A stretch of DNA of 64,000 nt. Source: G963422565 sp963422565. Its GTDB lineage: Bacteria; Pseudomonadota; Alphaproteobacteria; MPNO01. The notes under the pieces were generated by a model that had not been told where the DNA came from, ran no database searches, and was given only the letters and a program-made list of their open reading frames with translations. Position numbers and translations under genes: made by a program. Within the stretch, counting starts at the first letter, position 1, and each line of letters starts with the position of its first letter. Below, piece by piece: positions 9,262-19,318 of this stretch. The stretch covers positions 2,728,001 through 2,792,000 of the forward strand of contig OY730228.1 of NCBI GenBank assembly GCA_963422565.1. Direction: 5' to 3'.

Positions 9262-9609
9262 CGGGGAGCTCCTCTCGGGCGGTGTCGTGGCGTCCGGCGC
9301 GGCGCGCTGCCATCCCCTGAGCGAACGACCGTCGATCGCGGCCCCTGCTCAGGGGCGCCTAAGTCGATGCACCTCGAGGGCGGCCGGCGGCGCGAACGCG
9401 TGACAGCTGAAAGGCGCGGCGAGCCTTCGTTTCCCCATTTCATGCACCACAATCGTCACCGTACAGCGTCACCGCCCGGAATGGCCGCCCACCCTTGAAT
9501 CCCCACTGCGGCGCGGATCGCGGAGCCACGCTCTGTTTACGTCAAAACCGTCTGAAATAGCAACGCGATTCTTGATCTCCCGGACATGCGGCGCGAACCC
9601 GCTTCGCGT
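9262..9609 (-). promoter_or_regulatory. Intergenic region between ilvC and leuA with two hairpins
   Basis: No credible gene is seen in these 348 bases. Just after the ilvC stop, CGCGAA-GCGGG-TTCGCG forms a 6-bp hairpin. At about 9340-9355, GCCCCT-GAGC-AGGGGC forms a second, GC-rich hairpin about 80 bases before the leuA ATG. Neither is followed by a run of U. A TTGACG hexamer is present (9545-9540), but no convincing -10 box follows it. The stretch plausibly holds the leuA promoter and leader; no leucine-rich leader peptide is visible. Confidence 0.35.
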
Positions 9610-10629
9610 TCAGTTCCGAGTTCGGTCGACCAGAGCGCGCTCCCGGATCCATGGCATCATGCCGCGCAGCTTGCGGCCGACCTCCTCGATCGGGTGCTCG
9701 GCGCTGCGGCGGCGCTGCGCCTTGAAGCTGGTCTGGCTCGCCTGGTTCTCGAGCACCCATTCGCGGGCGAACCGGCCTGACTGGATATCGTCGAGGATGC
9801 GCTTCATCTCGGCCCTGACATGCGCGTCGATCAGCCGCGGCCCGCGCGTGAGATCGCCGTACTCCGCGGTGTTGGATATCGAGTAGCGCATGTTGGCGAT
9901 ACCGCCTTCGTAGATCAGATCGACGATGAGCTTGACCTCGTGCAGGCATTCGAAATAGGCCATCTCGGGGGCGTAGCCGGCCTCGACCAGGGTCTCGTAG
10001 CCGGCGGTGATCAGCGCCGTCAGGCCGCCGCACAGCACCGACTGCTCTCCGAACAGATCGGTCTCGCACTCCTCGCGGAAGCTGGTCTCCAATATCCCGG
10101 CGCGGCCGCCGCCGATCGCCGACGCATAGGACAGCGCGATCTCGGACGCGTTGCCCGAGGCGTCCCGATGGACCGCCAGCAGGCAGGGGACGCCGCCGCC
10201 GCCCAGATATTCGCTGCGCACGGTGTGCCCCGGCCCCTTGGGCGCGACCATGAAGACATCCAGATCTTCGCGCGGCTCGATCAGGCGGAAATGGATGGCC
10301 AGACCGTGCGCGAAGGCGAGGGCGGCCCCCTGACCCAGATTGTCCCTGATATCGCGTGCATAGAGATCGGCCTGAAGCTCGTCCGGGGTCAGCACCATCA
10401 GGATGTCGGCCCAGGCCGCCGTCTCGGCGGCCGACTTGACCTCGAGACCCGCCTGCCGAGCCTTGGCGATCGAGGCGGAGCCGGGGCGGAGCCCGACGGC
10501 GAGATCGGCCACGCCGCTGTCCTTGAGATTGTTGGCGTGGGCGTGCCCCTGGCTGCCATAGCCCAGGATTCCCACCTTCTTGGCTTTGATCAGGTTGACG
10601 TCGGCATCCCTGTCGTAGAATACGCGCAT
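9610..10629 (-). CDS. ilvC: Ketol-acid reductoisomerase
   Basis: A 339-residue class I KARI. It isomerises and reduces acetolactate or acetohydroxybutyrate in valine, leucine and isoleucine synthesis. The N-terminal Rossmann motif GILGYGSQGHA, VGLRPGS, and the C-terminal knotted domain with DLFGEQSVLCGG and YFECLHEVKLIVDLIYEGG (Mg-binding Asp/Glu) are all present. It lies 43 bases after ilvN, in the ilvB-ilvN-ilvC order standard for Alphaproteobacteria. Confidence 0.98.
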   Translation of the reverse strand: MRVFYDRDADVNLIKAKKVGILGYGSQGHAHANNLKDSGVADLAVGLRPGSASIAKARQAGLEVKSAAETAAWADILMVLTPDELQADLYARDIRDNLGQGAALAFAHGLAIHFRLIEPREDLDVFMVAPKGPGHTVRSEYLGGGGVPCLLAVHRDASGNASEIALSYASAIGGGRAGILETSFREECETDLFGEQSVLCGGLTALITAGYETLVEAGYAPEMAYFECLHEVKLIVDLIYEGGIANMRYSISNTAEYGDLTRGPRLIDAHVRAEMKRILDDIQSGRFAREWVLENQASQTSFKAQRRRSAEHPIEEVGRKLRGMMPWIRERALVDRTRN

Positions 10630-10672
10630 CGCGGTTTCCTTTCGCGTTCCCGTTGACCGATCCGGCAGGATG

Positions 10673-11176
10673 TCAGAAACGCGCCGCGCCGCGAGCGATG
10701 GCGGCGACGCCGGTGCGCGACACGTCGATCAGGCCGAGCGGCTCCATCAGGCCGATGAAGGCGTCGACCTTCTGGGTCGAGCCGGAGATTTCGAAGACGA
10801 AGGACTCGCCGGTGCTGTCGATGGCGCGCGCCCGGAAGATGTCGGCGACGCGCAGCGATTCGACCCGTCGCTCGCCCTTGCAGGCGACCTTCACCAGCGC
10901 CAGCTCGCGCTCGACGAAGGGGCCTTCGCCGGTGAGATCGACGACCTTGCGGATCGGGACCAGCCGATCGAGCTGCGCCTTTATCTGCTCGATCACCATC
11001 GGCGTCCCCGAGGTGACGATGGTGATCCGCGACAGCGCGTTTCTGGCGTCGACCTCGGCGACCGTCAGACTCTCTATATTGTAGCCGCGCCCCGCGAACA
11101 GCCCGATCACCCGGGCGAGAACGCCGGCCTCGTTGTCGACGAGGACGCAGATCGTGTGGCGGGCGTTTTCGGTCAT
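10673..11176 (-). CDS. ilvN: Acetolactate synthase small (regulatory) subunit
   Basis: A 167-residue regulatory subunit. Its ACT domain shows HTICVLVDNEAGVLARVIGLF followed by RGYNIESLTV, and the C-terminal domain ends in the conserved GLMEPLGLIDVSRTGVAAIARG pattern. It binds valine and activates and regulates the large subunit encoded 24 bases upstream. It is also called ilvH in some species; the two names cannot be told apart from this sequence. Confidence 0.96.
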   Translation of the reverse strand: MTENARHTICVLVDNEAGVLARVIGLFAGRGYNIESLTVAEVDARNALSRITIVTSGTPMVIEQIKAQLDRLVPIRKVVDLTGEGPFVERELALVKVACKGERRVESLRVADIFRARAIDSTGESFVFEISGSTQKVDAFIGLMEPLGLIDVSRTGVAAIARGAARF

Positions 11177-11200
11177 GCGGCGGCTTCGGTCGGCGCGCGA

Positions 11201-12961
<1,761 letters not shown>

Positions 12962-13002
12962 GACCAGGCTCCTTCGACCCGATTCGTCTGCGCCCGCCGC
13001 CG

Positions 13003-13031
13003 CAAAACGAAACCGGCCCGGCGGGGCCGGT
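13003..13031 (-). terminator. Terminator-like hairpin in the ilvB leader (candidate attenuator)
   Basis: On the minus strand ACCGGCCC-CGCC-GGGCCGGT is a perfect 8-bp GC-rich stem with a 4-base loop, followed by TTCGTTTTG. It lies about 45 bases before the ilvB ATG and downstream of the predicted promoter, so it sits where an attenuator terminator would be. Confidence 0.55.
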
Positions 13032-13071
13032 CCGGTCGACGATTCGCCCTGTGGCTCATCCGCCGCGGGGG

Positions 13072-13148
13072 CGTCCGGCGCAACCCCCCGGACGGTCCCG
13101 GTGCTTCCCTTCGGCGCATGGGCCGCCGCCGATGGCGCATGGCGGCGG
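13072..13148 (-). promoter_or_regulatory. Two upstream hairpins in the ilvB leader
   Basis: CCGCCGCC pairs with GGCGGCGG around a 10-base loop (13148-13123), and GTCCGG pairs with CCGGAC around a 9-base loop (13092-13072). Both lie between the predicted ilvB promoter and the terminator-like hairpin. No leader peptide rich in Ile, Val or Leu is readable in any frame, so classical ribosome-stalling attenuation is not supported. Confidence 0.35.
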
Positions 13149-13170
13149 AAAACCATTCTCGGCACCCCGA

Positions 13171-13199
13171 GTCCTAGTCGCTCAACCAGAGGTCGTCAA
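13171..13199 (-). promoter_or_regulatory. Candidate promoter of the ilvB operon
   Basis: On the minus strand TTGACG (13199-13194), a 17-base spacer and TAGGAC (13176-13171). It overlaps the last codons of miaA and would give a leader of about 200 bases before ilvB. The -35 is good; the -10 is weak. Confidence 0.4.
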
Positions 13200-14141
13200 C
13201 CGGTTAGAGCTAACGAGTGACAAGATTTCTTCTTTGATTCTTTCCGAATATGTCTCTGAATATGTCTCGGCAATGACCCGGTCCGCAGTCATCTGGTGGC
13301 GGAACCAGGTCATCTGCCGGCGGGCGTAGCGCCGGGTGTCGCGCATGGCGCGAAGGACCGCTTCGCCGCGGCCGAGGCGGCCTTCCGTCAGGGCGATGAG
13401 GGGGGCGAGCCCGACCGCCTTCATGACCGGCAGGTCCGGGGCGAGGCCGAGCCGGCCGGCGCGCCCGGCTTCAGCGACCGCGCCGGCGGCGAGCATCTCC
13501 TTGAACCGCCTCTCGCAGGCGGCGTAGATGCGGTCGCGGTCGGGCATCAGCAGGAGTTGCAGGAAACGGTGCCGCGCGTCTTTCGCCGCGTTCCCCGCCG
13601 CCTGCCAGGCGTGCAGCGGCCGGCCGGTCTGTTCCACCACTTCCAAAGCGCGCAGGGTGCGCTGGGAGTCGCTGGGCGCGATGGTGCCGGCGCCTTTCGG
13701 ATCGCTGTCGCGAAGCCGCGCGTGCAGCGCCCGGGCGCCCTCGGCGGCGAGCGCCCGGCGGAGCCCGGCGCGCAGCGCGGGATCGATCGGCGGGACCGGG
13801 GCGATGCCCTCGGTCAACGTCTTGAGATAGAGCCCGGTGCCGCCGACCAGGATCGGCAGCCGGCCGGCGCCCTGCGCCCGCGCGATTTCCGCCTCGGCCA
13901 TGGCGCGCCATCGCCCGGCCGAGCAGCGGTCCTCGCCCGCGAGCACGCCGTAGAGGCGGTGCGGTGCCCGCCCCCGCGCCTCGGGTCCGGGCCGCGCGGA
14001 GACGATCTCGAGCGTATCGTAGAGCTGGATCGCGTCGGCGTTGACGACCACCCCGCCGACGCGCTCGGCCAGCGCGACCGCCAGCGCCGATTTGCCGCTG
14101 GCGGTCGGACCGGCGATCACCACGACCGGGGCCGCCGTCGT
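13182..14141 (-). CDS. miaA: tRNA dimethylallyltransferase
   Basis: About 319 residues. The enzyme transfers a dimethylallyl group to A37 of tRNAs reading UNN codons. Near the start is the P-loop GPTASGKS, then NADAIQLYDTLEI (substrate-binding Asp), the GGTGLYLK motif and the C-terminal DTRRYARRQMTWFR. The tail holds a small ETYS-ETYS repeat. The start is uncertain: between the degP stop and the P-loop there is no in-frame ATG or TTG. GAGGAG lies just upstream of two ACG codons (14141-14136), and a GTG only seven codons before the P-loop (14123) would leave a very short N-terminus. The coordinate given takes the first ACG as the boundary. Confidence 0.88.
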   Translation of the reverse strand, partial: TTAAPVVVIAGPTASGKSALAVALAERVGGVVVNADAIQLYDTLEIVSARPGPEARGRAPHRLYGVLAGEDRCSAGRWRAMAEAEIARAQGAGRLPILVGGTGLYLKTLTEGIAPVPPIDPALRAGLRRALAAEGARALHARLRDSDPKGAGTIAPSDSQRTLRALEVVEQTGRPLHAWQAAGNAAKDARHRFLQLLLMPDRDRIYAACERRFKEMLAAGAVAEAGRAGRLGLAPDLPVMKAVGLAPLIALTEGRLGRGEAVLRAMRDTRRYARRQMTWFRHQMTADRVIAETYSETYSERIKEEILSLVSSNRLTTSG

Positions 14142-14167
14142 TCTCCTCGGGGTCGGGCGCGCCCGCC

Positions 14168-15673
14168 TCAGCCTTCGGGCAGTCTGACCGCCGCGAAGCG
14201 GCGGTCGCCGCCACGCTGCAGCAGGACCAGGACATGCTTGGCGCGCTTCTTCTTCGCTTCCTCGATCGCCGTCCTGACCTGTTCCGGGCTGGTCACGGCT
14301 GCCTGGTCGGAGCCGATCCTGGCGACGATGTCCCCCGGCATGATCCGCTTCTCGGCGCCCGGGCTCCCCGGAACGACCTCGGTGACGACGACGCCGCCGT
14401 CTTCTTCCTCGAGATCGAAGCGCTCGCGCAATTCCGGGGTCACAGTCGCGAGCTTGAGCCCTAGCACGACCGTCTCCGACGTCTCCGACGTCTCCGCTGG
14501 CGCAGCGGGCGAGCGGGCGGCGAGCAGAGCTTCGTCCTCCGGAAATTCGCCGAGCACGACCCGGACGGTCTTCCGCGTGCCCTTGCGCCACAGCACGACC
14601 CGGACGGTTTTTCCCACCGACTCGTCGGCGACGAGGCGCGGCAGGCGGCGCATCTCATCGATCTGCCGCCCGTCGAATCGCAGGATGACGTCGCCGACCA
14701 GAATTCCCGCCTCGGCGGCCGGGCTGCCGTCGGAAACGCCGGCGACGAGCGCGCCGCCGGCCTCGTCCAGCCCGAGTCCTTGGGCGATCTCGTCGGTCAC
14801 GGTCTGAATTCGCACCCCGAGCCAGCCGCGTCGGGCGCGGCCGTGCTCGCGAAGCTGCGCGACGATCGGCCGGGCAAGATTGGACGGAATCGCGAAGCCG
14901 ATCCCCACATTCGCTCCGGTCGGCGAGAAGATGGCGGTGTTGACCCCGATCACCTCGCCCCTGAGGTTGAACATGGGGCCGCCGGAATTGCCCTTGTTGA
15001 TCGACGCGTCGGTCTGAATGAAATCGTCATAGGGTCCGGCACGGATGTCGCGGCCGCGGGCCGAGACGATGCCGGCGGTGACGCTGCCGCCGAGCCCGAA
15101 CGGGTTGCCGATCGCGATCACCCAGTCGCCGATGCGGGTGCGGTCGGAATCGCCGAAGGAAACGGCCGTCAGCTTCCGATCGGGCTCGACTTGCAGCAGT
15201 GCCAGATCGGTCTTGGCGTCCCGCCCGACCACGGTCGCCGACAGCTTGCTGTCGTCCGAGAAGGTGACGGTGATCTCGTCGGCCTTGGCGACGACATGGT
15301 TGTTGGTGACGATCATCCCCGCCGGGTCGACCACGAAGCCCGAGCCGAGGGAAGAGGTCCTCGGCTGCGTCGGGGCGCGGGGCCGCTGGCGTTCGAAGAA
15401 CTCGCGAAAGAAGTCCTCGAAGGGCGAGTCGGACGGGGGGCCGCCCGGCGCGGGCGGGTCGCCGTCCGGGAGCTGTTGCGGCGCCGCCGTCTGTGTGGTC
15501 GAGATGTTGACGACGGCGGGCAGCAGGCGTTCGGCGAGGTCCGCGAAACCCGTCGGGGTCCGCGCCGCCGCCCCGGTCGACGCGGCGGCAGCGACGGCTG
15601 CTGCGAGGGCGAGCGGGGACAGAGCCGCCCGGGCACCGCCCCACCGCGCCCGAGGGTGGCTGGTTCTCGGCAA
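14168..15673 (-). CDS. degP: DegP/DegQ-type periplasmic serine protease Do
   Basis: A 501-residue HtrA-family protease-chaperone. A basic N-terminus and an Ala-rich hydrophobic stretch (about 15-37) form a signal peptide. The trypsin-like domain has the triad His126 (TNNHVV), Asp156 (KTDLAL) and Ser230 (GNSGGP), followed by two PDZ domains (from about 285 and 400). A Pro-rich loop lies at 65-105. The start is TTG at 15673, chosen because AAGGGGAG lies about eight bases upstream; no nearby ATG exists. The neighbours hflKC and DUF2065 are the usual alphaproteobacterial arrangement. A paralogue lies at 60304. Confidence 0.96.
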   Translation of the reverse strand: MPRTSHPRARWGGARAALSPLALAAAVAAAASTGAAARTPTGFADLAERLLPAVVNISTTQTAAPQQLPDGDPPAPGGPPSDSPFEDFFREFFERQRPRAPTQPRTSSLGSGFVVDPAGMIVTNNHVVAKADEITVTFSDDSKLSATVVGRDAKTDLALLQVEPDRKLTAVSFGDSDRTRIGDWVIAIGNPFGLGGSVTAGIVSARGRDIRAGPYDDFIQTDASINKGNSGGPMFNLRGEVIGVNTAIFSPTGANVGIGFAIPSNLARPIVAQLREHGRARRGWLGVRIQTVTDEIAQGLGLDEAGGALVAGVSDGSPAAEAGILVGDVILRFDGRQIDEMRRLPRLVADESVGKTVRVVLWRKGTRKTVRVVLGEFPEDEALLAARSPAAPAETSETSETVVLGLKLATVTPELRERFDLEEEDGGVVVTEVVPGSPGAEKRIMPGDIVARIGSDQAAVTSPEQVRTAIEEAKKKRAKHVLVLLQRGGDRRFAAVRLPEG

Positions 15674-15780
15674 AGTCTGGTCTCCCCTTCCACCTGGACC
15701 GACAGTCTGCCGAAAATATGGCCGCTGCCGGCCCGAGTTCAGCCCCCCGGCGCGAAAAAAACGCCCATCCGTACGCCCGC

Positions 15781-15969
15781 CTACCCTCGGACCGCCCAGA
15801 CGATCCCGACGCCAAGCGCGGTCGTCAACATCCCCGCCGTCCGGAGCGCCGCCACCGGCCGCTCGAGAACACGGGCGAGGAAGCGCCTCATCGCTTCGGG
15901 GAAGACTGCGTAGAGCGCGCCCTCGATCGCCAGGGCCAGACCGACTGCGGCGATCAGGTCGCCGGACAT
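15781..15969 (-). CDS. DUF2065 family small membrane protein
   Basis: A 62-residue protein with two hydrophobic helices (about 5-22 and 42-60) separated by FPEAMRRFLARVLERP, matching the DUF2065 family. In many Alpha- and Gammaproteobacteria this small protein lies next to hflC; its function is unknown. It starts eight bases after hflC and ends about 107 bases before degP, within the same transcription unit. Confidence 0.85.
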   Translation of the reverse strand: MSGDLIAAVGLALAIEGALYAVFPEAMRRFLARVLERPVAALRTAGMLTTALGVGIVWAVRG

Positions 15970-15977
15970 CGCCCCGG

Positions 15978-16877
15978 TCAGTCCCGTCCGTCGGCCCCGT
16001 CGGCCCCGGCGGCGCGGCCGTAGGTGCCGAAGAATCGGAAGAAGTCGCTATCGGGCGAGAGCACCATCGTCGTGTCGTCGCCCTGCAGGGCCTCGCGATA
16101 GGCCTGCATCGAGCGGTAGAAGTGGAAAAATTCCGGATCCTGGCCAAACGCGTCGGCCCAGATGAGGGTCGCCTCCTGGTCGCCGTCGCCGCGCGTGGTC
16201 TCCGATGTCCGTTTCGCTTCGGCGATCAGCACCGTGCGCTCGCGGTCGGCGGCGGCACGGATCTGCTGGCCCTTCTCGAAGCCCTGGGCGCGTGCCTCCC
16301 GCGCCTCGCGCTCGCGCTCCGAGCGCATTCTCGCATAGATCGCCTGGGCGGCTTCCTGCGGGAGGTCGGCGCGCCGCAGCCGAACATCGACGACCTCGAT
16401 GCCGAAACGCTCGGCAACGGCGTTCACGTCGGTCTGGATGTTGGCCATGATCTCGCTGCGTTCGTCGGACAGGACGGCGAGCAGCGTCACGTTGCCGAGC
16501 ACCCTCCTGAGCGCCGAGTTGACGACCGAGGACAGCCGAGACCTCGCCACCGTCTCGGCCTGCACCGTCTGGAAGAATCTCAGCGGGTCGGAGATGCGGT
16601 AGCGCAGATAGGCGTCGGCGACAATACGCTTCTGATCCGACAGGATGACCTGCTCGGCGGGCGGATCGAAGTCGAGCACCCGCCGGTCGTACTCCACCAC
16701 GTTCTGGACGAACGGCCATTTGAGGTGGAGCCCGGGATCCTGGATGGCCCGCTTGGGCTCCCCGAACTGAAGGACCAGAACCTGGCGGGTCTGATGCACG
16801 GTGTACAGGGAGCTGAACACCAGGACGCCCAGCGCGATGACGACGATGCCGAGAATGGTCAGACGCTTGCGGTTCAT
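15978..16877 (-). CDS. hflC: HflC, SPFH-domain regulator of FtsH
   Basis: A 299-residue bitopic protein: one N-terminal membrane helix (about 7-24), then an SPFH/band-7 domain beginning HQTRQVLVLQFGEPKRAI, and a long charged helical region (about 175-225) rich in Arg, Glu and Ala. With HflK it forms the large periplasmic cage that encloses the FtsH protease and modulates turnover of membrane proteins. The ATG overlaps the hflK stop by four bases. Confidence 0.96.
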   Translation of the reverse strand: MNRKRLTILGIVVIALGVLVFSSLYTVHQTRQVLVLQFGEPKRAIQDPGLHLKWPFVQNVVEYDRRVLDFDPPAEQVILSDQKRIVADAYLRYRISDPLRFFQTVQAETVARSRLSSVVNSALRRVLGNVTLLAVLSDERSEIMANIQTDVNAVAERFGIEVVDVRLRRADLPQEAAQAIYARMRSEREREAREARAQGFEKGQQIRAAADRERTVLIAEAKRTSETTRGDGDQEATLIWADAFGQDPEFFHFYRSMQAYREALQGDDTTMVLSPDSDFFRFFGTYGRAAGADGADGRD

Positions 16878-17998
16878 TGCGCGGCTTCCTCTTGCTCGGC
16901 GTTCTGCCGTTGGCGCTTCTGTATCTCGGGGAGCGGAAGATAGGGCACGACCCCGCCCTGTCCCCTGGCGGAAGAATCGATGATCACCTTGTTCATCCCG
17001 CGGAACACATGCTCGAGCGTCTCGAGATAGATCCGCTGGGTCGTGACCTCCTTGGCGAGGCTGTAGGATTGGAGGACCTTGAGGAAGCGTTGGGCTTCGC
17101 CCTCGGCCTCGTTGATGATCTGCTCGCGATAGGCGTGGGCGCCCTGGATCATCTTCTCCGCTTCGCCGCGGGCGCGCGGCAGGATGTCGTTGCGGTAGGC
17201 TTCCGCCTCGTTGCGCAGACGCTCAAGATCCGCGCGGGCGCGCTGGACGTCGATGAAGGCGTCGATGACCGGCCCCGGCGGATCGACCTTCAGGAGCTGG
17301 ACGCGCCGCATCTCGATCCCGGCGCCGTAGCTGTCGAGCAGCTCCTGCACCCGGATCAGCGTCGCCTGCTCGATCTCGTTGCGCCCCTCGGTCAGCGCCG
17401 ACTGGATCGGCGTGCGACCGATCACCTCGCGCATCACGCTCTCCGCCGTGAGCTTCACGGTGGCCTCGGGGTCGCGGATGTTGAACAGGTACTCACCGGC
17501 GTCCTTGACCACCCAGAAGACGGTGAAGTCGACATCGATGATGTTCTCGTCCCCGGTCAGCATCAGGCTTTCCTCGGGGATGTCGCGGGTCTGCAGCGCG
17601 CGCAATTCCTCGGCGCCGCTGCGCAGCCCGATCTCGATCCGGTTGACCCGCGTCACCTTGGGCGTCAGCACCGACTCGATCGGGCCGGGAAGGTGGTAGT
17701 TGAGGCCGGGGAGCGTGGTGCCCACCCATTCGCCGAACCGAAGCACGACGCCCTGCTCCTCCGGCTGAACCCGGTAGAAGCCGCTCAGCAGCCACAGCCC
17801 CACGACACCGGCGACCAGGACCATGATGCCGCGGCGGCTGCTCAACCCGCCCGGAACCAAGCGTCGGAGCCTGTCCCGGCCGCGTTGCAGCATCTCGTCG
17901 AAATCGGGAGGCTGAGGCCCCGTCGCGCCGCCGCCGGGGCGGCCCCAGGGTCCCTGGCCACCGCCCGATCCGCCGCCGCCCTGTTGTTTCCATGGCAT
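16874..17998 (-). CDS. hflK: HflK, SPFH-domain regulator of FtsH
   Basis: A 374-residue partner of HflC. It has a Gly/Pro/Gln-rich cytoplasmic N-terminus (1-35), one membrane helix (about 56-76), then the SPFH domain starting FYRVQPEEQGVVLRFG and a long coiled-coil segment (about 250-310). The C-terminus is Gln/Glu-rich. It is the first gene of the hflKC-DUF2065-degP unit, transcribed divergently from mrp; a promoter is visible at 18100-18128. Confidence 0.96.
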   Translation of the reverse strand: MPWKQQGGGGSGGGQGPWGRPGGGATGPQPPDFDEMLQRGRDRLRRLVPGGLSSRRGIMVLVAGVVGLWLLSGFYRVQPEEQGVVLRFGEWVGTTLPGLNYHLPGPIESVLTPKVTRVNRIEIGLRSGAEELRALQTRDIPEESLMLTGDENIIDVDFTVFWVVKDAGEYLFNIRDPEATVKLTAESVMREVIGRTPIQSALTEGRNEIEQATLIRVQELLDSYGAGIEMRRVQLLKVDPPGPVIDAFIDVQRARADLERLRNEAEAYRNDILPRARGEAEKMIQGAHAYREQIINEAEGEAQRFLKVLQSYSLAKEVTTQRIYLETLEHVFRGMNKVIIDSSARGQGGVVPYLPLPEIQKRQRQNAEQEEAAQ

Positions 17999-18080
17999 AT
18001 CGGATCACCGTTCCTAGCCGAGGTGGGACGCGCATCTGCCGGAGGCACCGCCCGCCCCGTCTCGGGCGGCCGCGGCCGTT

Positions 18081-18109
18081 TTGCCGACGCGCTGTCGATC
18101 TTATAGGAT
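18081..18109 (+). promoter_or_regulatory. Candidate promoter of mrp
   Basis: TTGCCG (18081-18086), a 17-base spacer and TAGGAT (18104-18109), with a start near 18116 and about 68 bases of leader. The -10 boxes of this promoter and of the hflK promoter share bases, so the two divergent promoters probably compete. Confidence 0.45.
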
Positions 18110-18128
18110 ACCGCGCTTCGCCGCGCAA
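18100..18128 (-). promoter_or_regulatory. Promoter of hflK operon
   Basis: On the minus strand TTGCGC (18128-18123), a 17-base spacer and TATAAG (18105-18100, five of six consensus bases). The start would be near 18093, about 95 bases before the hflK ATG. It overlaps the candidate mrp promoter on the other strand. Confidence 0.55.
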
Positions 18129-18183
18129 CGCCGGGTCCGGTCGGGGCGGCGGGCGCGGACCGGAAGAATCGTCGAGGACCGTC

Positions 18184-19287
18184 ATGGCCAAGGTTACCGA
18201 AGCGGCCGTCCTCGAGGCGCTCGCCGGCGTGCGCGACCCCGACAGCGGCGCCGACATCGTCTCGCTCGGCATGGTGGCGGGCCTTGTCGTCAAGCAGGGC
18301 AATGTCGGGTTCTCCATCGAGGTCGACCAGCAGCGCGGTGCGGCCCTGGAGCCGATGCGCAAGGCGGCCGAGGGCGCGGTGGCCGCGCTCCCCGGCGTCC
18401 TGTCGGTGACCGCCGTGCTGACCGCGCACAGCGCCGAGCCGAGCCCGGCGGCGCCGCGCCGGACCCAGCCGCGGCCGGCTCAATCGGCGATGCTGCCCGA
18501 CGTCGGGGCGATCGTCGCGGTGGCCTCCGGCAAGGGCGGGGTCGGAAAGTCGACCACGGCCGTGAATCTCGCCCTCGGGCTCGCGCTGTCCGGGCGCAGC
18601 GTCGGCATCCTCGACGCCGACATCTACGGCCCGTCGCTGCCGACGATGCTGGGCATCGACGGGCGTCCGCGCTCTCCGGACGGCAAGGTCCTCGAGCCGA
18701 TGGAGGCCTGGGGCGTCAAGGCGATGTCCATCGGCTTCCTGGTCCCGGTGGACACGCCGACGATCTGGCGCGGCCCGATGGTGATGGGCGCCCTCGAACA
18801 GCTCATGCGTGACGTCGCCTGGGGCGTTCTCGACGTGCTGGTCGTCGACATGCCGCCGGGCACCGGCGACGTCCAGCTCACCATGGCGCAGCGGGTCCCG
18901 CTCGCCGGCGCGCTGATCGTCTCGACGCCGCAGGATCTCGCGCTTATCGACGCCCGGAAGGGACTCAACATGTTCCGCAAGGTCGACGTCCCGATCCTCG
19001 GCATCGTCGAGAACATGAGCTACTTTCTCTGCCCGCATTGCGGCGGCAGGTCCGACGTGTTCACCCATGGCGGGGCGGCCCGTGCGGCCGCGGCGATGGG
19101 CGTCGACTTCCTGGGTGAGATCCCGCTCGACATGGAAATCCGCGCCGGCTCCGACGGCGGCAGGCCGGTCGTCGCCGCCGACCCGGACGGGGCTCACGCC
19201 GCCGCCTATCGGGCGATCGCCGGGGCGGTGTGGGCGCGGCTCTCCGGCGAGGCGGCGCGCCGGCCACCGCGTATCGTCGTCGGCTGA
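18184..19287 (+). CDS. mrp: Mrp/ApbC-type iron-sulfur cluster carrier ATPase
   Basis: A 367-residue protein with an N-terminal MIP18/DUF59 domain (about 1-85), a short Pro-rich linker, and a MinD/Mrp P-loop ATPase domain with the deviant Walker A SGKGGVGKST at 115-124, ILDADIYGPSLPTMLG, and the DVLVVDMPPGTGDVQLT segment. The Cys pair of FLCPHCGG near residue 280 is the site that bridges an Fe-S cluster in the dimer. GAGGA lies six bases upstream of the ATG. Confidence 0.95.
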   Translation: MAKVTEAAVLEALAGVRDPDSGADIVSLGMVAGLVVKQGNVGFSIEVDQQRGAALEPMRKAAEGAVAALPGVLSVTAVLTAHSAEPSPAAPRRTQPRPAQSAMLPDVGAIVAVASGKGGVGKSTTAVNLALGLALSGRSVGILDADIYGPSLPTMLGIDGRPRSPDGKVLEPMEAWGVKAMSIGFLVPVDTPTIWRGPMVMGALEQLMRDVAWGVLDVLVVDMPPGTGDVQLTMAQRVPLAGALIVSTPQDLALIDARKGLNMFRKVDVPILGIVENMSYFLCPHCGGRSDVFTHGGAARAAAAMGVDFLGEIPLDMEIRAGSDGGRPVVAADPDGAHAAAYRAIAGAVWARLSGEAARRPPRIVVG

Positions 19288-19318
19288 ACGGTCGTCGGCC
19301 GAAACGGGGAGCGGCGGC

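Noticed and set aside
9258..9452. A 64-codon minus-strand ORF upstream of leuA as a leader peptide
   Set aside because: No leucine run, no good start region, and it overlaps the leuA ribosome-binding site in a way not seen in attenuators.
13032..13165. Upstream extension of ilvB or a leader peptide
   Set aside because: The frame is open to a GTG at 13165, but it lacks similarity, crosses two hairpins, and the ATG at 12961 has a better ribosome-binding site.
15751..15765. Run of seven T on the minus strand after the DUF2065 gene as a terminator
   Set aside because: The bases before it are G-rich without a matching C-rich arm, so no stable stem can form.
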